Assembly: GCF_022539505.1 (NCBI RefSeq)
Contig: NC_061512.1
Span: forward strand, 151,449,962-151,513,961
Direction of reading: 5' to 3'
Length of the DNA stretch: 64,000 nucleotides
DNA from: Lolium rigidum
Lineage: Eukaryota; Streptophyta; Magnoliopsida; Poales; Poaceae
Shown: one piece after another, positions 57,988 through 64,000 of the stretch
Numbering within the stretch: the stretch's first letter is position 1
Layout: each line of letters starts with the position of its first letter
Made by a program: the position numbers and the translations under genes
Notes under the pieces: generated by a model
The model's database searches: none
What the model was told of the DNA's origin: nothing
The model's input: only the letters and a program-made list of their open reading frames with translations

Positions 57988-59048
57988 CGAAGGATTGTAC
58001 CTGGACCAAGTACTTGATGCAAAAGGGAACGGGAAAAGATGCACAGCCACCACAAGACATGCCGCGGCAGCAACAGCTACCGCCGCCACCCCCACTTACC
58101 GGGGCAAACGCCTTACCGGTGCCGCCAAACCGGCAGCAGTACCAGCAAGTTAACCGGGTGGAACAAGATGATAACCAACCACCTCCACCGGCACCTTTAG
58201 GCCGGAATGTTTACGAAGACCCACATTTGTGCTGTGTAGTCTTTGTCACTGAGCCAACAGACAGGCAAAGTGTACACCGCCGCTCCATGGAGGTCAATGC
58301 TGTGATGCCGGCAGTTCCCAAGTACATGATGTGGTCCAATCAGGAAATTACCTGGTCATCTAAGGATCACCCTAAGATCATGCCGAATCCGGGTGGATAT
58401 GCTCTTGTTGTGTACCCAATCATGAAAGGGCCGCAAACTCGAGTGAAGTTCAGCAAGGTGCTGATAGACAATGGCAGCAGCATCAACATCATGTACAAGC
58501 ACACCATGCATACCCTGGGCATAACAGAAAACATGCTTCAGCCCACGCACACGACTTTCCATGGAATCGTTCCGGGTTTGTCCTGCGCACCGGTTGGAAA
58601 AGTCCGGGTGGATGTGTCGTTTGGAGGACGTGACAATTGCCGAGTTGAGAACCTGGAGTTTGAGGTGGTGGACTTAGATAGTCCGTACCATGCTTTGCTG
58701 GGAAGACCAGCGCTGGCGGCTTTCATGGCCTCGACCCACACGGCGTATCTCAAGATGAAGATGCCGGCACCTCGTGGACCTCTAACTGTGGTGGGAAACT
58801 ACAAGATCTCGCTGGAAACAGCATCTGCCGGATCGAACCTAGCGGAAGCGCTGGTGATCGCGGAGGAAAAAAGAAGGATGCAAACCGCGGTTGCGCTCGC
58901 TCGGTCCTCACGGTTGAGCTTAGCGGCAATGAGTGCAAGTCCGAGCGCTCCGGCGTTTAAACCGACAAAGGAGACAAAGGACATCGTGCTGGACCCGGCT
59001 TTCCCTGAGCGTACCGTTCGTATCGGTGCCGGCCTCAGTGAGGCATAG
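57861..59048 (+). pseudogene. gag end and protease of element P
   Basis: A 395-codon frame begins with the gag zinc element and a Pro-rich linker, then the aspartic protease: catalytic D203 in VLIDNGSSINIMY and ALLGRPALAAF near residue 285. The linker to RT (PTKETKDIVLDPAFPERTV) is typical of Tat pol. The frame ends at a TAG (59046-59048) after LSEA, but coding continues in the same frame (ESALVSFLRENRNIFARS), so it is a single in-frame nonsense change, probably GAG to TAG. Confidence 0.85.
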
Positions 59049-59993
59049 GAAAGCGCGCTCGTCAGCTTCCTCCGTGAGAATCGGAATATCTTTGCCCGGT
59101 CTACCGATGACTTGGTAGGTGTTCCGAGGGAGCTGGCTGAGCACTCTCTAAACGTTCGGAAAGATGCCAAGCCGGTGCGACAACCATTGCGCCGGTTCGC
59201 TGAAGATAGGAGGAAGATCATTGGAGAAGAGGTGACAAAGATGCTGGTTGCCGGTTTCATTGTGGAAGTCACGCATACTGAGTGGCTAGCCAATCCGGTG
59301 ATGGTTGAAAAGAAGAAGGACGAGAACCTGGAGGCAAAGGCTCCGAAGGTGTGGCGCATGTGCATCGACTACACCAACCTCAACAAGGCTTGCCCAAGAG
59401 ACCCTTTCCCTTTACCGCGGATCGATCAAGTGATTGATTCCACTGCTGGGTGTGAGTTGTTGTCTTTCCTGGATGCGTACTCCGGTTTCCACCAAATCCC
59501 CCTGAAAAAGGAAGATCAAATAAAAACTGCGTTCATTACCCCGCACGGGGCTTACTGCTATATCACTATGCCTTTTGGTTTGCGCAACGCCGGTGCAACG
59601 TACCAGCGCTGTATGCAAAAATGTTTGTTTGATCAAATCGGAAAGAATGTGCAGGTGTATGTGGATGACATCGTGATAAAAACTAAGGTAAAAGATACCC
59701 TAATAGATGATATCCGGCAGACATTCGATAACTTAAGAAGGTTCCGGATGAAACTCAATCCGGCAAAATGTACTTTTGGTGTCCCTGCCGGCAAGCTGCT
59801 GGGTTTCCTTGTCTCAAGCCGAGGCATTGAGGTCAATCCGGTAAAGATCCGGGCAATCGAGAGAATGACGGTACCACGAGATCTCGAAGGACATACAAAA
59901 GTTTACCGGAAGCTTAGCATCGCTGAGCCGGTTCATAAGCAGGTTAGGAGAAAAGGCCTTGCAGTTGTATGCCTTAATGAGAAAATCCGATAA
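59049..59993 (+). pseudogene. pol: Reverse transcriptase of element P
   Basis: Continues the protease frame after the TAG. RT motifs appear in order: RMCIDYTNLNKACPRDPFPL, catalytic Asp in LSFLDAYSGFHQI (59472), AFITPHGAYCYITMPFGL, and the YVDD box (VYVDDIVIK, Asp codons 59664 and 59667). The thumb region (KLNPAKCTFGVPAGKLLGF) is followed by a one-base frameshift near 59886: the sequence reads as connection domain in the frame used by the next feature, while this frame runs on to a stop at 59993. All catalytic residues are intact. Confidence 0.9.
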
Positions 59994-61569
59994 GTTCGTC
60001 TGGACCCCTCAGGCAGACGCAGCGTTCAAGGAGCTGAAAACAATGTTAGCTACCGCACCAATACTGGCTTCGCCGTTGGAAAGAGAGCCAATGTTGCTAT
60101 ACATAGCAGCAACAAACCAGGTCGTGAGTGTTGTTGTGGTAGTAGAAAGAGAAGAGGAAGGAAAAACCGTCCAGAGGCCGGTATACTACCTGAGCGAGGT
60201 GCTCTCCCTCTCAAAGCAAAACTACCCGCACTTCCAGAAAAGGACCTATGGCGTGTTTATGGCCGCCACAAAACTCAAGCATTACTTCGAGGAACATCCT
60301 ATGAAGGTGGTGAGTGAGGCACCCATCTCCGATATCATGTGCAACAAGGACGCCAGCGGCAGGATTGCTAAATGGGCAATACAGATATCACCATATGTTC
60401 CGGTGTACGAAAGGAGAGACGCCATCAAATCGCAAGCTTTAGCTGATTTTTTGGTTGATTGGGCGGAAATGCAGTACAAGCCCCCGGATCAGAGACTGGA
60501 ATACTGGAAGATGCACTTTGATGGATCCAAACTCAAGGAGGGCCTAGGTGCCGGTGTAGTGCTAACCTCACCAAGGGGAGATCATCTCCGGTATGTTTTA
60601 CAAGTGCATTTCAGGGCATCAAACAATGTCGCTGAGTATGAAGCCTTGATCCATGGGCTTAACGTCGCAAAAGAAATCGGTGCACACCGGATCATTTGCT
60701 ATGGAGATTCAGACCTTGTGGTGCAGCAGTGTTCTGGGGACTGGGACGCGAAAGATGCCAACATGGCCTCGTACCGGTTTCACGTGCAAAAGATTGCCGG
60801 CTTCTTCGAAGGCTGTGAATTTCACCATGTACCGCGTGCAGAAAATGAAGCTGCGGATGCTTTGTCCAAGATAGGCTCATCCCGGCAAGAAATTCCTCCC
60901 GGAATAGCCTTGGCACACCTGAGGGTACCATCAATCAAGCCAAGTCCAGAGTCGGAATCAATTTTTGTACCGGAGTCACACATTGTGCCAATGGATATCG
61001 ATGAAGGGAACCCGGGACCGCTCCGGCAAACCCGGGGACCGCTCCCGGCAAGTTCGGGGACTCGTTCCGGTAAGCTCGGGACTGCCGTACCCATACCGGA
61101 AGAAATGATGCTGGTGGATAGCATGGAGATAGATGCACCGGTGTTTTTGGTTCGAGAGATACCGTCATGGGCTAAACCTATTAAGGAATTCCTAATCGAC
61201 GGCACCCTGCCGGCTGATGAAAATGAGTCAAGGAGAATACAAAGAAGTTCCAAAGCTTACACGTTCATCAATGGTGAAGTGTACAAGAGAAGCGTTACCG
61301 GTGTCCTTCAAAGATGTGTGGAACCGGAAGAAGGGAAAGAAATGCTTGAGGAAATTCACCAAGGAGAATGTGGGCATCATGCCTCATCAAGGGCACTGGT
61401 AGCAAAAGTGTTTCGGCATGGGTTTTACTGGCCCACTGCTTTGGAGAACGCTGAGGATTTGGTAAGAAAATGCAACGGGTGCCAGAGGTACGCCAAGCAA
61501 AATCATACCCCAGCGATCCGGTTTAAAGACAATACCATTGACATGGCCGTTCGCCGTTTGGTGCCTTGA
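59887..61569 (+). pseudogene. pol: Dual RNase H and integrase N-terminus of element P
   Basis: One long frame (open region 59959-61569, extending back to the frameshift). Residues ~10-165 counted from 59959 are the original gypsy RNase H, degenerate: the expected acidic residue in LLYIAATNQVVS is lost. A second RNase H of archaeal/plant type follows at residues ~180-305 with a full DEDD set: D188 (HFDGSKLKEG), E228 (AEYEAL), D250 (YGDSDLV) and D300 (NEAADALS). Acquisition of such a second RNase H is established for the Tat lineage. A variable linker and the HHCC integrase zinc domain (HQGECGHHASS ... CNGCQ) follow. The frame breaks near 61515 and stops at 61569. Confidence 0.88.
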
Positions 61570-62436
61570 CATGGTTGGCCCATTCAAGACCGCAAGAAGC
61601 GAGCATGACCCACATCTTGGTTATGGTGGATAAGTTCACCAAATGGGTAGAAGTGAAACCTGTCGCAAAATGTGATGGGCACACATCAGTGAAGTTCTTA
61701 AAAGATGTCATTTTGCGGTATGGATACCCGCACAGCATTATTACTGACAATGGAACCAACTTTGCTCAAGGTGAGTTCAAAAGGTTTTGTGAGGATAAGA
61801 ATATCCGGTTGGATTTGTGCTCGGTGGCACACCCACAAGGCAACGGCCAAGTGGAAAGAATGAATGCTTTGGTGCTCTCCGGTATCAAACCCAGACTCAT
61901 TGACGCAGTGGAAAAATCACCAGGGTGTTGGCTTGATGAGATACCATCAGTCGTTGTGGAGTATAAGAACAACCCCAAACCGGTCTACCGGATACACTCC
62001 GTTCTTCATGGTTTATGGAGCAGAAGCGGTCATACCAACCGACATCATCCATGATTCACCAAGAGTACAGCTCTATACTGAGCAAGAGGTCAAAGAGGCC
62101 AGAGAAAATGATGTGGACTTGCTAGAAGAAGCAAGAGAGCTGGCTTTGGCAAGAACAGCCATTTACCAGCAAAACCTCAGACGCTATCATGACCGGAAAG
62201 TTAACCCAAGAGTTTTCCGGGAAGGAGATCTTGTACTTCGCCTAGTGCAGCGCACTGAAGGCCGGCATAAGCTCTTGCCACCTTGGGAAGGTCCCTTCAT
62301 TGTAAGCAAGGTGCTTCACAATGATGCATACTACCTAATTGATGCACAGGAGTGGAAAGAAGGAAAGGCGGACAAGTCCGGAGAGGAGAGCAAGCGTCCA
62401 TGGAATGTAGCTTTGTTGCGTCCTTTCTACTCTTGA
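61540..62436 (+). pseudogene. pol: Integrase core and C-terminus of element P
   Basis: Three frames in succession. The first catalytic Asp (LDMVGPFKTA, near 61567) is in a short frame, after which the 61566-62054 frame carries MVDKFTKWVEVKP, the second Asp (SIITDNGTNFAQ) and Glu (GNGQVERMN). A further shift near 61975 leads to the frame ending at 62436 with YTPFFMVYGAEAVIPT, REGDLVLRLVQ and the C-terminal WEGPFIVSKV. All DDE residues exist but no frame contains all of them. Confidence 0.85.
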
Positions 62437-63146
62437 AGTTGTGGAGTAAGAAGTTCCTTTTTTGTACCTTATATGCTATGAATAAAAGATGCCGGAACAT
62501 TGAATGAATCTCGGGGACTACCCCAATAAGGTTGCATGTAACTTGTCTATTTTTTCAGTTCACCGGTTGCTTATTGAACGTTGTTTCTTTCCGGTTTAGT
62601 AGTGTGCTAAATCCTACCGGAGTCTTCGACTCTGCTGCTGTCCGCAAACCGGCTTCATGGCAAGCAAGATAAACCGGTAGGGGATAAGCACATGAACTGC
62701 GAGAAGGGAGAGCAGGAAAGAACAATCCGGAAAATTTAACTAACCCCGGTTAAACCGGTTTTTTGCAAAATTTCAAAGTTATTTCTAAGTTCAAGAAGAT
62801 GTTTGTTTGGTGAAAGAACCTTGTGCTCATACGCCAAAGAACGCCCAGAGAAGGCAGAGCAGAGCCAAGGCAAAAGAACCAAGTATGCATCAAATTGGAT
62901 GCGGAAACAATTGGGAAATCTTTGCGATGCGGGATAAAAGCGAACCAAAAGCAAATGTGCTAAAGCAAACTTAAGATAATTAGCTACCGGTATAACTTAC
63001 CGGCGAGAAAATGTTGTACCACAACCAAAAGCAGATTTAAAGTCTTACATCATAGACCCCGGCATTCCGGGGCAGAATTTAACAAACATTGTTTTAGAGT
63101 AAACAGGACCAACAGACACAGCAGGCACACATATCACAGAGAATCA
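62437..63146 (+). other. Element P 3' noncoding region
   Basis: Sequence after pol with many CCGG and ACCGG motifs and no sense ORF. It leads into the antisense gene. Long 3' regions are usual in Tat elements. Confidence 0.6.
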
Positions 63147-63732
63147 TCACGCAGCGGGGGCTTCCGGAGGAGCATCGCCGGCATCAGCGTCGTCCAAGAG
63201 CTCTTCTTCGGCTTCATCCTCCTCCTCGTCGAGATAGTCCTTGACGTCAGGAGGGGAGGGATGAAGGTGCGCATGTCGGCATACTCCGCAATGCGGTACG
63301 CGCGATCCTGCCGCTTAGCGGAGAGGATCGGGTCCGGATCGGTTTCTGCGTCTTCACGCACGCCGGTGAGGGCGTCCGGATCGAGCTCCGGTACCGGGAG
63401 CGAGGCAACACGGAGGGCGGAGTCCGCGCCAGCGCGGGCAGCAGAGCACTGCCACTCGCGGATCCTCCTGCCGGCGCCCTTAAGACGATCGCTGATGAGG
63501 GAGAAGGTGTCCGGCACCTCCTCGCCAGGCCATAAGGTCCTGAAGAGCTGGGTAGCTACATCAGGGATGTCCGATAAATTGCGGTCTATGGCGCGCATAT
63601 GGGACACCCGCGCGTTAAGCGCGACCAGATGGTCATTGGGCGTCCATGCCACGACAAGATCTGCTTGGCCTTGGTCCTTGCGGCGCGCATCAACCTTCTT
63701 GACAGCATACTTCTGGGAGTCCGGAAACAGGC
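63147..63732 (-). pseudogene. Antisense gene of element P, last exon (frameshifted)
   Basis: Begins after an acceptor (TTTGCACAG) at 63732 and reads LFPDSQKYAVKKVDARRKDQ onward, with an RLKGAGRRIREWQ helix and QDRAYRIAEYADMRTFIPP. A one-base shift in a C-run near 63255 then throws the frame; the other frame gives an acidic Asp/Glu-rich tail ending at a TGA (63147-63149). Antisense ORFs at the 3' end are known in Grande/Tat elements, often annotated as putative gypsy type transposon proteins; function unknown. Codon-like GC bias supports a real gene. Confidence 0.65.
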
Positions 63733-63895
63733 CTGTGCAAAGAAAGAAAAAGGCTAAGGAAAAGAATCCGGCATAAAAAGAGACCGGAGGAAAAAGAGTC
63801 CGGAAACCGGAAGGAAAGATAGCAAAAAGAAAATGGAAACGGAGGAAAAAAGCCTTGTAGGCAATAGTCAAAGTACGCGAAGGTAAGGGACTCAC
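63733..63895 (-). other. Intron of the antisense gene (163 bp)
   Basis: On the minus strand it begins GTGAGTCCC and ends in a long pyrimidine tract with TTTGCACAG. Its composition (T-rich) differs sharply from the GC-rich exons. It joins exons in phase 1 (TAC C / GC CTG) without a stop. Confidence 0.7.
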
Positions 63896-64000
63896 GGTAG
63901 GCAAGCGCGTCGGTCTGCAGGATCAGCTGGTTGCACACTTTCTGCTCCTCCTCCAGCCGCGCGGCTTTCTCCTCAGCACCCTTCCGGCCCTTGGCCGCCT
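63896..64000 (-). CDS. Antisense gene of element P, upstream exon (partial)
   Basis: The open minus-strand frame enters from the window edge, is rich in Glu, Lys, Arg and Ala (EEKAARLEEEQKVCNQLI) and suggests a coiled coil before LQTDALAY at the splice donor. The 5' end is outside the window. This exon is intact as far as seen, but the gene is broken in the next exon. Confidence 0.6.

Larger units (their letters stand above)
54970..64000 (+). mobile_element. Element P: Tat-lineage gypsy retrotransposon (3' end outside window)
   Basis: LTR at 54970-55670, primer site TGGCGCCCACCGTGGGGC, gag, protease, RT, degenerate RNase H, second RNase H, integrase, then a long 3' region with an antisense spliced gene. 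Primer site, second RNase H and antisense 3' gene are all known for Tat/Retand/Grande elements. Pol is broken by one stop and several frameshifts. The element is visibly enriched in CCGG. The 3' LTR lies beyond the window. Confidence 0.9.

Noticed and set aside
57545..58095. Antisense ORFs opposite gag and protease of element P
   Set aside because: Shadows of the GC-rich sense coding frame.
1..64000. tRNA, rRNA or single-copy host genes
   Set aside because: None recognised. The tRNA-like sequences seen are primer-binding sites of retrotransposons.

Overview
The window is repeat-dense grass DNA. LTR families, primer-binding sites and internal leaders look like those of Pooideae genomes (the wheat/barley/rye and oat/ryegrass lineages); the species cannot be fixed from the sequence alone. 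I see no convincing host gene. Almost every base can be assigned to nested LTR retrotransposons, two CACTA DNA transposons and two short non-LTR retroposon tails. There is one 100-base run of N.

Layout (element letters are mine). A (1-19975, +): gypsy element with ~4.4 kb LTRs carrying an ORF0-like gene and gag but no pol. Its 3' LTR is split by B (6127-18478, +), an Athila-type element that keeps only RNase H and integrase plus a short extra ORF. B's 5' LTR is split by CACTA element C (7176-12153). D (19976-23002, -): non-autonomous Athila-like remnant. E (23003-27164, +): 3' half of another Athila-like element. Then unassigned sequence, a tiny retroposon and the gap. F (28304-35029, -): Athila-type element with gag, protease and an Athila ORF1/env-like gene but no RT, RNase H or integrase; it sits in LTR G (35035-36381, -), which sits in H, a minus-strand LTR of A's family (36382-37104 and 43043-46667). 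H is also split by solo LTR I (37105-43042), itself split by CACTA element J (38215-42464). K and L (47183-51660): two copia elements fused head to head into a 1.2 kb palindrome. M (51661-54041, +): LTR related to A. N (54042-54969, -): copia LTR fragment. P (54970 to the window end, +): Tat-lineage gypsy element with gag, protease, RT, a degenerate RNase H plus a second archaeal-type RNase H, integrase, and a spliced antisense gene at its 3' end.

Target-site duplications close several nests (GCTAG around B, AGT around C, CCA around J, GGGAA/GAGAA around I, a 17-bp repeat around the small retroposon). By eye the LTR pair of A differs at roughly 4-5% of sites and that of B at under 2%, agreeing with B being younger than its host A. 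All protein genes except the short ORFs are broken by frameshifts, stops or deletions, so no element here looks autonomous.

Most interesting are the palindromic copia fusion centred near 50535, a GC-rich hairpin shared by six Athila-type sites plus a related LTR (upstream of TATA-like boxes in several LTRs and again upstream of the extra ORF), a solo LTR with an internal primer-binding-site copy, gene-like spliced segments inside both CACTA elements, and a set of nests that never close at the N gap.
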